Of a stretch of 64,000 bases of DNA, positions 46,893 through 60,500 are shown in pieces. The notes beneath the pieces are model-generated. The model was not told where the DNA came from. It saw nothing but the letters and a program-made list of their open reading frames with translations, and searched no databases. The DNA is from Brevipalpus yothersi (taxonomy: Eukaryota; Arthropoda; Arachnida; Trombidiformes; Tenuipalpidae), in the NCBI GenBank assembly GCA_003956705.1, contig QZCP01000301.1:52351-116350 (forward strand), written 5' to 3'. How positions within the stretch are numbered: position 1 is the stretch's first letter; each line of letters starts with the position of its first letter. The position numbers and the translations under genes were made by a program.

Positions 46893-49878
46893 ATGTATAT
46901 TTTTCCGAAAGAGCTTAACTGCTACGTGTGCCACGGTAAATGTCTTGGAATCTATTGTTCCAATTGTTTGAGATGTTATTGTCAGAGATGTGCGTCCAAG
47001 AACGAAGTGGTCGATTCATGTTTATCGGCCATGTTCATCAAAAAATGTTCACAATGTGTCCAATTTTTAACTTCTCTCGAAAAATGGGAAAATTTTGTCG
47101 CTATTCGACCGGTGAGAAGAGAATTCATTAATACCGTTCTAATCAAAATACTTGGATGGTGTGGAAAGGTGAATTCGCGCTCTTTTCAATTCTCAAGCAT
47201 TATTTTTACTCATGATAATTATCACTTTTACGTTCACAGATTCCCAGATTGCTCATCAAGAGTGATTCATTTTTTATGGATAAAATAGATCCGATGCATA
47301 AGCCATTCTCTTTTCTTCATGTTCGGGAGAAAATAAAAAATTCATTATATCGCTGCTCCGAAGAGCTAGTCATGGATCTGAAAACTATCCAACACATCTT
47401 GTTGGCTAGTCCGAAGGACAGTTTTGATCAGAGAGAATTGAGAGAGGGATCAAAGTATTTAGATCTCGTAATAAAAGAGTTGAGATTTGTCGATGAATGT
47501 CCTTCCTGTGTACTCAATCATGTAAAGATGTGTCAGCCATCTTTTCTTGATAAAAATAAGCAGAAACATTCAAACTTTTCCTATCCATGTCCATGGCCTC
47601 ATGCGCTAGTTTTGGCAAGAGTAAGAGGTAAGTGCTTGAGAGTGTATAACACGTAATCAATTATCTGAAAATAATCACTTTTATTGAACAAAGGTTATTC
47701 ATTATGGCCAGCCAAGGTTCTTCACTACAATGTGAAGAAAAAAATAGTTCATGTACTCTTCTTTGGCACCTATGAGAGGTTTGTTTCTGCTGTAGTTCTT
47801 AATTATTTCTGTAGTTTATTTAATTCTATATTTTCTAAATATTCATTCTCATTTTCATTTTATTTTATCCAAAATGCTCTTATTATCTCCACACCGCATT
47901 TGTTCTAGGGGATTTGTTAACCTCAAATCGATTTTCCATGCCCGAGATCCTCATGAGTTTCCGAAAGATTATGAAAAAATCAAAAAAAGGGTCCATTCGA
48001 AAACGCAACAATATGATATAGCTATAAAGGAGCTGAAAAACTATATTGAATGCCTAAAACTGGGATTTCCAGACAAAGTGCATTTGTCGAAAGAATTTAA
48101 AAAACCTTGGCTTCCCAAAGACACCATCTATCAATTTGATTATAATGTTTTTAATCCACCCAAGAATGATGACCGAACGTTGGAAGACAAACAGCATTAT
48201 GGGTATACTTCCAATGACTTCCAATTTGGAAATGATGATAGTCCGAGCATTAATGTTCCCGCAATGCTAAAGGATTTTCAGGATGAAATAGCAGCAATTG
48301 AGAAGGAGAGCGATTCATGTGATGAGTAAGTTATAAATCAATCTAATCTAACAAACAGACAGAATTTTTCAATCTCATCAATATTAACTCGAACAGGTCA
48401 GAGATGACAAGCGAAATTCTTCCATGTATTCACACCTCGCACCAGGACCATAGCGATACACTGTCTGTTGACTCTCACGATTCAAACTTCCAACCCATGA
48501 GAACTACAATAACTCTTGTTAGTTCTCTGATGGATGATGTGTCCATATCATCGTTCATCAAAGAGCCAACAGCACAGACTAAGGATGACACTATTCAAGT
48601 GGCTGATGACTCAACGATGGAGTATCAGTTTCCCGAATATGTGGAGGAAAGTTCTCCGAATTTTACGATCGAAGAAGATGACATCTCATCGTCATCTAGA
48701 GCCGATTCAAGTATGAGTAGTGGAGATGAGATGGAAAATGAAAATGAAAATGAAAATGAAGACGAAGATGAAAAAATTTCAGGCATTTCGATTGAAGATC
48801 TCAAAAGGAGAGCCCTTGATGATGGTCTCTGGAAAAATTTACGAGTAAGTTTATTCCAGCATAATTTTTGTTCTACAAGTTCTCTAGCAGGATCACTGTG
48901 ACACGATCACAACGATCATATTGAAATTCGGTCTGACAATGCCATGGTAACTCAGATGAGCGTTGAACATCCGAAATTTAAATAGTTAGAACCCACCCAC
49001 CAAAGTGATCAGTCCACTATCGAAAACTGTGAAAACACTTTGTTTGGATTGTTCACTTGAACACATTTACCAATCTAATACTTCCACAGAATCTTGTAAT
49101 TGACAATACCAAGTTGAACAGGTGGATTGAGCTTTGAGGGACGGCTTGATGCTAGAGAAGATGGATCGGAGAAGAATTTCAAAGAAAAACAGAAAAATTA
49201 TTCAATTGATTGATTTTTATAACAATTTTACAGGTCAAGCTTGAACGGTATGAAGTGAGTGATTCAGAGTTGTCCGAAGGAATGGCAGAGGAATCACCTG
49301 AAGAATTAGCAGAAGATTTGCCAGCAGAGTTGCCCGAAGGACAACCCGAAGGATTACCAGATTTGCCCTGCAAATTACCCGAGGAATTGCCCCAAGAGCT
49401 GGCCGAAGAATTACCAGAAGAATTACAAGTTGATTTGTCTGCAGAATCACCAGAATTGCAAGAAGGATCAGGGGAACGTAGTCAACCAGGAGGAGCTATC
49501 CGTGAAGAAGTATCAGCCATTATTCTCATGTCCAGCTCAGAATGTCTGTGAGTAAATTTTTTCTATTTCATGAAAATCAGCTATATTTTCAAATGACTGA
49601 AATGATTTTTCTTCAATTTCGTCTTATTTAGGTCAGATAGTTCTATCGAAATCACTTGTGAAATATATGAAGATTCATCGGAAGAAACTTCGGCTGGAGC
49701 AATTTCTCTATGCAATAAATGTCCTACCATGTCCACAAATTCATGGGAAGAGCATGATTGTAGTCGCTTTTCGATTGAATATTCTGATGTAGATGACGAT
49801 GACGATGACTCAATGTCAGATGTTTTTCCCTGCATAGATCATCGTATTATTGATGAATCAGATAATGAAACCGTGTGA
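46893..49878 (+). CDS. ZMYND11-like PHD/PWWP protein, copy L
   Basis: Seven exons, 46893-47168, 47240-47627, 47694-47778, 47909-48325, 48397-48844, 49234-49547 and 49632-49878, join in frame to 724 residues. The start MYIFPKE is chosen by match to copy K. The finger has CYVC, CSNC, CYCQRC (Cys for His) and CSQC. The zinc site is CPSC...CPWPH. The PWWP core, WPAK and VLFFG, is split by an extra phase-1 intron just before GYSLWPAK that copy K lacks. Exon 6 encodes a repetitive Glu/Leu/Pro run. The end has the DHRIIDESDNE motif shared with copy K. Inferred nuclear chromatin reader; partner unknown. Confidence 0.82.
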
Positions 49879-51331
49879 AAGCTCAATCGGTGGAGGAGAG
49901 GTAGACAATGTTGGGACTCAGTTACCTGATCAATTATCAACAGGATTATGCAAAGTTCGAAAATTTTGGTTTCAGAGGATGAAAAATTGGGGGAAATTTT
50001 TCGAAAATATACTCTTTTCGTTCATTTTGGTAAGAAAAAGGACATGGAAACATCGAACTGTTTGAGCAATCAGCCAGCATAAAATGTTGGTTAACACGTG
50101 TGAAAAATGATTATATCTTCTAATTTTTATTATTTTTATTATTAGCCAGTATTATTTTTAAAAAAATGGAAAATTTTCTTTTGCAATCAAAGAGGGTAAA
50201 GAAATTCTTTCTAAACAATAAATTACATGATGAAAAATTGGTGGTCTTTGAAGATAAATTTTTGAAGCATTGATATTGAATGAAGGGGGTTCTAGGTGAT
50301 TGTGAGCGAGAAAACTCGATGAAATCGTAATACTGGACACTTTTGTGTGGGCTCAGGCGTCTAGTATCAATGGTCAAATTCTGAATCAATAATCGAATAA
50401 ATGGGCCTGAGTCTGTTCATTTATCGTATGATATATAAAAAATGGCTTTAATTTGGGAGATGTATTTTTTCCTCAGATGAACACTCACAATGGGAATGAT
50501 TGAAGTTTTAATTTTTTTAGAAAAAACCGTATTCTCGTTCTGATTTTATCTGGATAACGGTGAATTCATTTCATCGAAAAATGCAAGCATATCATCTTAT
50601 TTTTTTGAATAAATAATAGTTATTGAGATGAGATAGTGATTTTTTTCCGCTTATCAAATAGACTTATTGATTTTCTAATTGATTAGAATGACCAGAGTTG
50701 CACTAAATTATAACTAATCTGATGAGATTCTAAGTGATCTGATGAATTGTAAATAAAATAGGAAAAAAGATCAATTTATTCATGTGATTCTGAATTGGAA
50801 TTTTCCAAAACGAAGCTAACGAGGTTACTATGGCTCAATTATACATAAATATTCAGTGTCTTATATCTCGCCAAAATCATACAAGATCAAATTTGAACTA
50901 TTGGTTAAAGTTCAACTATCCAATGCCTGCTAATTATGATTGATTGATATCGTCTAAGTAAAATGAAATAATAAAAAGTGTTCTTATTGCCTCTGGCAAT
51001 TGATCAGAGCCACTTTTAAAAAATATTTCCCAAGACTGTCTTCTTAACCAAAGTATTCCTTGGAAATTTACTCATCTTCCACAGCATGTATCAAGCAAAA
51101 CAATTCGGACGCTTGGCGCCATTCCACTTTCACGTTTCTCAAGCCTTCAAGCATCGATCGTGGTTGAACACAGCTGATGAAAGATGCATCCTTTACTCTC
51201 ATCTCTTCCTTCCTCTTTTTTCCTCCTAATCAACCCATTCGCTTTGCCTCTCTCCTCTTTACTTATCTTATTTGGACCCTCATCTCGAATCTCTTTTCCT
51301 CTTCCACATGGAACACACAGCATCTTCATTT

Positions 51332-51450
<119 letters not shown>

Positions 51451-51843
51451 ATGTGCTCACTTGATCATCTCTTTTGGCATCTCAAGCCAACCATCACCAC
51501 TCTCCGATACGATTTCGGTCCAATCACATGCATGTATATCGAAGCTATTGGCCCCATCACTTGCTCTAACCCCTTCTTGCCCCTCTCTCCACAGAATTCA
51601 TCTTACTTCCACCTCAATAATTTTCTCTCGGCGAGACTCTCGCACTTTCTGACCACTTCTCAAGGGCTTTGTCATCCCTCATCTTTCTTACATCTTCCAC
51701 TCCGCTCTTCATCCTTCATCTCTCTCACCACTCGGCTTGTTACACTTCACCGAGCTACATCAGCTTTTGGCTAGTACTTTTGAGGACAATCGAATTTGAA
51801 CAGTGGATTATAATTGTGTGAGAATCAATGAATCCACAATCGA

Positions 51844-51850
<7 letters not shown>

Positions 51851-51897
<47 letters not shown>
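51851..51897. repeat. (GA)n microsatellite
   Basis: About 47 bases of uninterrupted GA. Confidence 0.95.
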
Positions 51898-51900
<3 letters not shown>

Positions 51901-53599
51901 CATCCCAAAGGTTTTTCTGGATAGGGGCTAACAATCGGATCTTAGACCTAGAGCGATCATCTTGAGATCAGGAGGAGAGAGAGAGCGAAATATTTGTTGA
52001 CTTTTTGGAAACATTTTCTTGAACAGAACCAATGTTTCATTGGCTAATTCGCCTCAAGACTAAGTAATGAACGCCTGTAGAGTTTTGGTCTTGATGATAT
52101 GGCATTTAACTGGCCTGCTTTCATGGACAATGGTAAGTGAAAATAAAAGAAATTCAATTATGAAATCATGGTGAGTAGCGAAAGTGTATTAACTAGTAGT
52201 AGTGGACAGAGTCTGGGAGAGAAAGAGAGGAAACTACTAAAATACAATGAAATTTGAGTGAACCCGAACAAGATTGTTTTCATGTAGGGCTTGTCAGATT
52301 TTTTTTGGTGCATTTAGCAAATAGCAACATCTAAAAAATGACCAGAAAAAAGAAACTTTTCTCCAAGGTTCTACTATTCTGCCCTAGTCATTTCACTTAG
52401 ATCCTCTCACTACACTAAATCAGCTTATTTTATTTTTTTCAAATGTTTTTAGCTCTCATGGCCACTTTTCTGATGATAAGCTCACCCATAAATGAGATTT
52501 TCATTGATCTTACACATTCTTTTTTCCCTGATGAATCTGGAGGGTATTTTATGATCTACAACTTACTCACTCACTGTCAGAATTGTGAATAATCGATCGA
52601 TCTAAAAAGAAAATGAATGGAAGACAAATGAGAAGATTCTGTTAATCTATCATCGGGTGGGGAATATTTCGATTTATTTCGTCAATCAGTCGAATATTCA
52701 GAGATCTAGGAATACTTTAGGAATATGCCTTGTGTCTGAAAATTTTTTTCTGTTCGATAGTGAGAATAAAAAAAATATGAGTAGACTCTCAGTTTTTTAC
52801 AGCTATTCCGCTTTCCCTAGAATTGAGTACAATCTGAGAAGACCGTTTAGCAACTCTTTTTTTTACTCTGAAAATAACCAGAGACATTTCTCAATCACAA
52901 ATCATGGAGTTTGTTTAAATATGTGGGTCGAATTTTCGCTAGAAATCGTGTGTGTTTCGAATAGTTTAACAGATTTTCTAACAACTCTGAAATTTTTTCA
53001 ATGTGTATGTATGCCTATGACATGTCTGTATCTGTTCATGAATAATTGCCCTAAATTATGTATGGAAATTGTTGTTATTTGCTTGTATCTACTCATTCAG
53101 AGAAAAATGTATGCAAAGAATCCACCAATATTGCACAGCAATTGGATAGACACAAAAACTGTCTGAAAAATGGGCTAAATTTTCTCAGAAAAACTGAGTG
53201 AAAAAACCAAGGCTAAAATTTTCCGAAAAAAAGAAAAAAGAAAAAAGTAAAAGTAAATCATCCCAAAGCGAGTAGAAAAGGTTGTAAAATAAGAATATAG
53301 AATGATGAAAATGTGGAACTTCATGGCAGAAAGTGAAAGATAATCTAATGGAATGGGCACCAAGAAATGAAGAAGTCACATTAGGAATGGAAAAAAAGGA
53401 ACACCAAAAGAAATGGAAAGTGATAGAGATGTGAGAGAGGCAAAGTGAAGGATGTTGATAGTCGACAAGTCAGAGAAGAGAGAAAACATGATCGAAAGAG
53501 GGAAATATATCAATAAGAGGAGAAAAGAAGGAGGAGGGGGAGGAGGACTAGGGAGGGGATCCTGTGGTGGTGATGATGGGCCAGAAAGATAGGGAAATA

Positions 53600-53601
<2 letters not shown>

Positions 53602-53651
<50 letters not shown>
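53602..53651. repeat. (GA)n microsatellite
   Basis: About 50 bases of uninterrupted GA. Confidence 0.95.
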
Positions 53652-53652
<1 letters not shown>

Positions 53653-54454
53653 CCAAAAGAGTAAGTATAATCTTAAGTGAGATATGTCTTGCTCACCCCA
53701 TCTTCTCTCTCCCTTTTCTCTACTTTCTCTCTTTCTCCATCTCCAGCATCCCAAGTGATCCGCATCCCAGTCACAATTCAGTAGTTGCAGCATGTAGCAT
53801 GAAAGAGAGAGTGCAATTCGATTGAAGAGAGAAAAAGAAGATGCGGGCGATGCAAGTCTGTTCAGTCGATATATATCTATACACGAGTGTTTGTCTCATT
53901 CCTTTGATCACAGACAACAAGAATCCACTCCAGATCATGGGCAATAATATTCTGCTATTCGGAAAATATCTACCTTCCTCATGATTCTAATCTCGTTCAG
54001 CAGCCCATTTATGTATGACCACTGAAAAGAATCATCTGATCATCTCCATTCAAGCAATATCAACCCAATAAAGTACCAGTGTTCATCATCTAATCACTTT
54101 TTCATCAGTGTTGACTTGTTTTGCCAGCTGAACTTTACACCACATAGTTTCGATTCCGAGGAAGAACTTCCTGTTGTTCATGGTGTTTGGAAAAACATTT
54201 TTATCACAATTTTCCTCAAGGAAATTCCACTCTTCAATACTCTTTCTACTTCCAACGACTATTGACCACATGAGTTCATGAACATTGATTCGACGTTCCT
54301 CCATGCCTCCAATACAAACTTCTTAATGATCTATATTTCATCCTATTTGTGCAATGTTATCCACTGGAGATGAAGAAAATATTCAAAAAATTCACTTTGC
54401 CTCATACAACACAAACTTTTGTAGCTTAAAAATGTTCAACCATTGAAATTAACC

Positions 54455-56150
54455 ATGCAAATAACTGTAGAAAACTCATTTACCAGAGTGCTTAACTTTT
54501 TTGAATTAGTGTGTATAGTTTTAGGAATCATCCATCTAATCGGTAAGCATGAATCCTTCTTTCTCTCCTCCTCTTCTATTCACTCACATCTTTCCCGATC
54601 AATCCTATCAATTCAGAACGAAGTTGAGTATCTTAACACTTTACCATCTTTCACTTCCAAGTTCAAAAGACTTTCTCTTTCAAAATTCTCAGATCTTACC
54701 CGGTATATGACTATGCGTGTGTCTAAGTCTATGTCAGATTCTCCTCTATCAGAACTTTCATTGTTCCTCTTACTCCAAGCCCAAGACACGCTTTCACTAT
54801 CAGTCTCATATAACTTGACAAATTGTCTCTCCTCTCTATCCTCTTTCGAAAGACTATCTTCTGATCTTCTGCCATTGATGGGACTCTATTCTCTTCAGCA
54901 TGCATTGTTTTGCTCACTTCTCTATTCAATCTCTTTCTGATCATCACTATCATGACCATTTTCTTTCTTTCTTTCTCTCTCTCTCTCTCTTGATCTTCAG
55001 ATTTTTATCATGCTGAAGCTTCAAGATTGATCTCAGATTCGCCGGTCAATAGTGGAGGTGCCGATGATGCTCCACGATTTTTGGAGCCAATGAACAATGT
55101 GACTGTTCGTGTTGGTCAAGCTGCCCGATTTCAGTGTGTGATCGATAATCTCAAGAATCGTAAGGTGAGTTATCGATATAATCAATCAAGTTGAGAATCG
55201 TGAACAACTCGATACCCGTCAACGCCAATAAATCTCAATCAGTTGATCACTCATTCACCATCTCACTCTAGAGATGTATAATTTGTTGAATTTACAAATT
55301 CTAACATCGAAGAAGCTCTAGTTTAATCAGATTAGTGATTATGTGAAATTCTTTAAATTCATTTTCCTATCCGAATTCTCTCTCTTTCTCTTCCTCTCTG
55401 TGGTTAAAAGATTTGCATCTACTTAGCATGTATAACATGCATACTTCGGTATATTGTATTATCTCTCTCAAAACTGTTTTATTCAGCACTCATGAGAATC
55501 AGAAAGAAGGGAGAAGAAATAATAGTTCCCTATTGAATAATGATTATGGTCTTGGATTGTCCTCGTTTTATTGACAATGTTCTAGTCCACGTTTAATGTT
55601 GGCCGCAATCTCGTGTATTCTATGTGTGTATGTGTGTGTAAGCATGTTTAGTGCAGTAGCATTTTGTTTCACAAACTAGCTTTATTCAATCGAATTTATT
55701 TCTCCACTTGTTTTCCCTGCCATTCATCACTCTAATAGGCAACCCCGACGAATCTTATAGACAAATTCAATAAATACTCATCTTATTTAATGAAAAAAGC
55801 TGGAAAAAGAATAGCTCGACAGAAAAAACCTGATCAAACTTTGAGAGTGTGTCTTAGTATGTGTGCAATTCGAAAACAGTTCTCAGAAAAATACACAGTT
55901 TACTCTTACTTTCCATCATAGCCATAGCCACTCTGATCTGTCCTCAGATTGTCAGTCTTTCACCATATCTCTACTCTCAGTATTCCCTTAGTTCAATTTC
56001 GATGGAAGCAAGAACTCTACATACAATTCTGAAGATTCCTACCCAAAATCCATCGCTTACTTTCATGTTGGCAAGAGATGACAGCTTTCCTCTTCTATCT
56101 TCGCCTTACACTTTTCGCCCTTCACATTCCGAGTCAGATACAATCTCTAA

Positions 56151-56204
<54 letters not shown>

Positions 56205-57201
56205 TCCACTATATTTGATGAGTGTTCATGTATCCACTTCATCTAAGCCCCTTACCCAGTCTGCATGAGCATATCATGTTCCTTCTTATGCTGGTCTATC
56301 TTCTCATGTCAATATTTTCTCTTTCTTTTCTTTATCAGCTTTGCTTGATTCTAAGTAAGAGAAAGAGAAGAAGATAGAAACAGTTTTTACATGTTTGATG
56401 AATTTCCGATTGATGCAGAATTTTATCTTGAGAGAACACGATTTTCCCTCATCCAACTTTTTCCTCACCATTGTCTTTCTTTCAATATTTCATTGGATAG
56501 GACTGTGGGAGTTTTCTTGAAGATATATGAGTTTTTCAGAATTCTTGGAAAAATTGATCAGGAAATTCTATCGATTCTTTTGAGGAATCATCAAATTTTA
56601 CTGCATCGGATTCCTGAGAAATTCATTCAAAAGTTTGAATAGAGTTCTCAGAACTTGCCTAAATAATTGAGATGTACCAGAATCAGAAGACGATTTTCTT
56701 TCTATCTTTCCAAATTACAATTGCGTGAGCAAATCATCATAACATTTTACTTTCATTCTCAAAGAATCGATACTAATAGTGTTATCAAACCTAACTTGTA
56801 TGCTTCAAGTCACTAGAAAACGTGGGAAAATGAGTCAACAGAGTTACTATGAGTAAAAAGCATTCAGTGCGAGTGTTTGATGAGCTTTTTTTATTACTTT
56901 TCTCTTGATGATGGCTATTTCAGTGGCTTTCAACTCATCTATTTTATCTTTTTCTCCTCTATTACTACTACTGCTTGGACCTCTATCAAGATTTCATGGT
57001 TCCGAATAGATCGGCACATTCTTCTTGGAACTGGAAGCAAGGGTAGAATAACCAAGGATAGTCGAATTTCGATTGGAAACCATTCTTCAAAAGTATTTTA
57101 TATGCAGATTGATAATGTTAAGGAAAGTGATCAAGGCGAATATATGTGTGACATCAGCACCTTGCAAACGACACGTCAATCGGCTTTCCTACAAGTTAAT
57201 G
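54455..57201 (+). CDS. DIP/lachesin-like immunoglobulin-superfamily protein, N-terminal exons
   Basis: Three exons join in frame. 54455-54542 gives a signal peptide (hydrophobic core LNFFELVCIVLGIIHLI) ending in phase 1. 55001-55164 follows with PRFLEPMNNVTVRVGQAARF and the first Ig cysteine in QCVIDNL. 56991-57201 gives ISWFRIDRHILL, then RISIGNHSSK, and DQGEYMCDIS with the second cysteine, ending QVN in phase 1. Order and wording match Ig1 of arthropod DIP, dpr and lachesin cell-surface proteins, which act in neuronal adhesion and recognition. The gene continues rightward: later Ig domains and the membrane anchor are not fully seen. The next intron contains the copia element in antisense orientation. 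Confidence 0.78.
56153..56200. repeat. (CT)n microsatellite in an Ig-gene intron
   Basis: About 48 bases of CT in the 1.8-kb intron between the two Ig1 exons. A 135-codon frame across it (55861-56268) is not a gene. Confidence 0.95.
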
Positions 57202-57349
57202 GTAAGTATTATATATCCAATTCCCATCAGATTTTAGAGCATTTGATATTTGATTTTCAAATTGATTAAATTCTCAACTTCCGCTCTGTTCTCAAATTTC
57301 TGAAGCATTTCAAAAGTAAATCGATACTGAAATTCTTACACAGAGCCCA
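57202..57349. other. Intron of the Ig gene left of the copia insertion
   Basis: Begins with a good donor (GTAAGT) right after the Ig1 exon. It ends with GCCCA, the left copy of the retrotransposon's target duplication. Confidence 0.7.
57345..57349. repeat. Target-site duplication, left copy (GCCCA)
   Basis: Five bases directly before the left LTR, identical to 61889-61893 after the right LTR. Five-base duplications are usual for copia elements. Confidence 0.85.
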
Positions 57350-57534
57350 TGTAGAAATGTACGATTTATTAAGAAGGCAAAGTAAGACAACAGTGTATTG
57401 AGAGTTAAAATGATTCGACTTAAATAGGGACTGGAGCTCACTAATAAAAGAGAGAGCTCCATGAGTAAGAGGTAGAACCTGTTTCGATAAACTAATCTCC
57501 TCACAGGAGGGTGAACAGAGAGCCCTCTTCAACA
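57350..57534 (-). repeat. 3' LTR of the copia element
   Basis: 185 bases with TG...CA ends (TGTTGAAGAG at its 5' end and TTTCTACA at its 3' end, read on the minus strand). I found no difference from 61704-61888 when reading base by base. Confidence 0.93.
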
Positions 57535-57542
57535 CTCCCACT
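57535..57542 (-). other. Polypurine tract of the copia element
   Basis: AGTGGGAG on the minus strand, abutting the 3' LTR, where second-strand priming is expected. Confidence 0.6.
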
Positions 57543-57555
57543 GCTATCTGTTCAA

Positions 57556-60500
57556 TCAATCAGAAATCATGAGCATAGTTTTACAATTATTCAAACTAGG
57601 TGAGCACAGTGACTTTGTTAGCATGTCTGCAGGCTGTTCATCGGTAGGAACAAACTCAACAGTTATACTCTTCTTTTCTTGCTCGTCTCTAATGAAATGA
57701 TGTCGAACGTCGATATGCTTGGTTCTCCTATGATATACTGGGTTATGCACCAACTTTATCGCTGCTTGGTTGTCTGAGCTCACTCTAGTTGGTTGAGCTC
57801 TACCTTGTCCAAGGTCCACAAGTAGTTGCCTAGCCCAAATGACATCTTTAATACAGTCTGCTAGCGCAATATACTCGGCTTCAGTAGTAGATTGAGCCAC
57901 TGACTTTTGCGATCTCGCTGCCCATGTAACTGGTCCTCCACATAGAGTGAGCACAAAGCCTGAAGTTGATTTTCTCGTATCAGGGTTAGCAGCATAATCG
58001 GCATCAGCGTATGCCTTAAGCTGGAGCTCACCATCTTTGTACCAAATACCTTGAGACTTTGTACCCTTCAGATAACGCAAGATTCTTTTAGCAGCCTTCC
58101 AATGTTGTTCACCATAATTACTCATGAACTGTGCTGCTCTTGACACCTCGAACGCGATGTCTGGTCTCGAGATTGAGGTCAGGAACATCAGAGCTCCCAC
58201 TAGCTCTTGATAGGGTAACTTGGCAGACTGAGCTCGATCAGATTCTTTCTTGGGACACATATCAGATGATAGCTTTTGATGACTATCACCTGGAGTGCTT
58301 ACTGGCTTGCACCCTTCCATATTGAAACGTTCAAGAAGCCGAGAAATGTATGAGCTCTGATGAATTTTGATACCTTTAGTGGAGCTCACTATCTCCATAC
58401 CCACAAAGCACTTGGCATCGCTGAATCGGATCTGAAAGGTGTCAGATAAGGAACTTTCAATCTTTGTTATCACTTCTTTACTCGTGGAACATAAGAGCCC
58501 ATCATCCACATACAAAGCTAATATAGTATATGAGCTCATCATGTTCGTAACATATACGCATTGGTCAGATTGACAATTGACCAAACCAAAACTTTTCAGG
58601 AAGCTATCAAACTTCGAGTTCCATTGACGCGGAGCCTGTTTCAATCCATACAGACCCTTGAGAAGTTTACACACTCTTCCTGATCCATCATTGTATCCTG
58701 GTGGCTGGTCCATGAACAGTTCCTCGTTGAGCTCACCATAAAGAAATGCAGTTTTGACATCAAATTGTCGGATTGACATCTTGAAGTGAGCAGCTATACT
58801 TAGAATAATCCTTACTGAGTCAAAGCGGACAACAGGTGAAAAGGTTTCAAGATAATCTCGACCATATCGTTGTGTATAGCCACGAGCGACTAGTCTCGCT
58901 TTGAATCTTTCAATTGATCCATCAGGTAGCCTCTTCACCTTGTAAACCCACTTGCAACTGATTGGTTTACCCTGAGCTCCACTTTCTACAAGTACCCATG
59001 TACCATTCTCTTTCAAAGAATCCATCTCAGCATCCATAGCTTTCATCCATTCTTCTTTATCAGGTGAGCTCATGGCTTCTTCATATGAGCTCGGTTCCTG
59101 ATAGACCATCAATGAGTAGTACCTTGGCAATGGCATTTTCGATCGATCTCGTAAATTATACCTGGAGCTCACTGGCTCATCATAGTCATCTGTTGGCTCG
59201 TATATGATTGAGTATTGATCTGAGTAGGGGTCCAACTCATCACCATTGAGCTCATCATTTACTCGATTTCTGACCTCTAGAGAAGCTTGACTTGAGTCAA
59301 AAATCTCCTCTTCTCTTTCAAGAATCTTCTCAGAGGTCCTCTCCTCACCAAGATCAAGGGAGATCATCTTTGCAGGGTCACTTTTCTGGAGAGCTCCTGA
59401 CTCACTCAGTTCTATTGAACTGAGCTCATTGAACTTTACATGCTTCGAGATTTCAACCTTGCGAGAAGCAGGGTCATAGAGACGATAATTCTTCTCAGTA
59501 TTAGTATATCCAACAAAGATCACTTTCTTCGCTTTTGGCTCCCACTTCTTCCGATGCTCATAGGGAACAAGCTTAAATGCTTCGGAACCAAATACCTTGA
59601 GCTCACCATAGTTTGGCTTCTTCTTGAACCAGAGCTCATAGGATGATACTAATCTATTCTTACTGGTCACCACTTTATTCAGTACATAACATGCAGTATT
59701 AAGAGCCTCAGCCCAGAGGAACTTGGGAAGCTTACTAGCACAAAGCATCGAGCGAGCAGACTCTACTAGCGTTCTATTTTCACGCTCAATGAAACCATTC
59801 TGTTGAGGAGTATATGGTGCACTGAGCTCATGCAAAATACCATGCTTGAGAAGGAGCTCTTTGACAGATGAGTTAACAAACTCAGTACCATTATCTGTCC
59901 GCAATCGTCGTACTCGATTTCCAGATTCTTCTCTAGCTTTAATCAAATACATCTCGAGCATCTTAGGAACATCAGCCTTTGATTTGAGAAAATAGATAGA
60001 TCGATATGAGCTCGCTTCATCTTTCAGCACCAATGCAAATCTTGAACCACTCAAAGATTTCTCCTCCATAGGTCCCACCAAATCCCCGTGAACAAACTCA
60101 CCAACTCCACATTTCCTGAGCTCACTAGGATAAGCTGATTTCTTGGTCATTTTACCAAGGGCACATCCTTCACAGAAGAAGGATTTTATCTCCTCATCGG
60201 TTACCTTGAAGTTTGGTATGAGCTCATCTCTTATCATCTGAGCTACGCGTTCAACATGGACATGACCAAGTCTCTCATGCCATACTCTGAGTTGATTCTC
60301 TTTAACCACGTATGCTTTACCATTCTGAGCCCATTCAGTATCGCTTGAGCTCAGACTATTAGAGTCATTGCACTTTAATAAGACATGATAAATATTTTCG
60401 TTGTCACCTCTACGAGCAAGGACGACAGTTTCATTGGTTTTGATATCGATTATACTGGCGAAATTACCTTCCATTTCTACTTTATGACCCTTCTTCATGG

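Noticed and set aside
52657..53166. 169-codon plus-strand frame
   Set aside because: No recognisable motif, high Phe/Asn/Ser content like translated AT-rich DNA, no splice or paralogue support.
54729..54959. 76-codon minus frame
   Set aside because: Antisense to an intron of the Ig gene; no motif.
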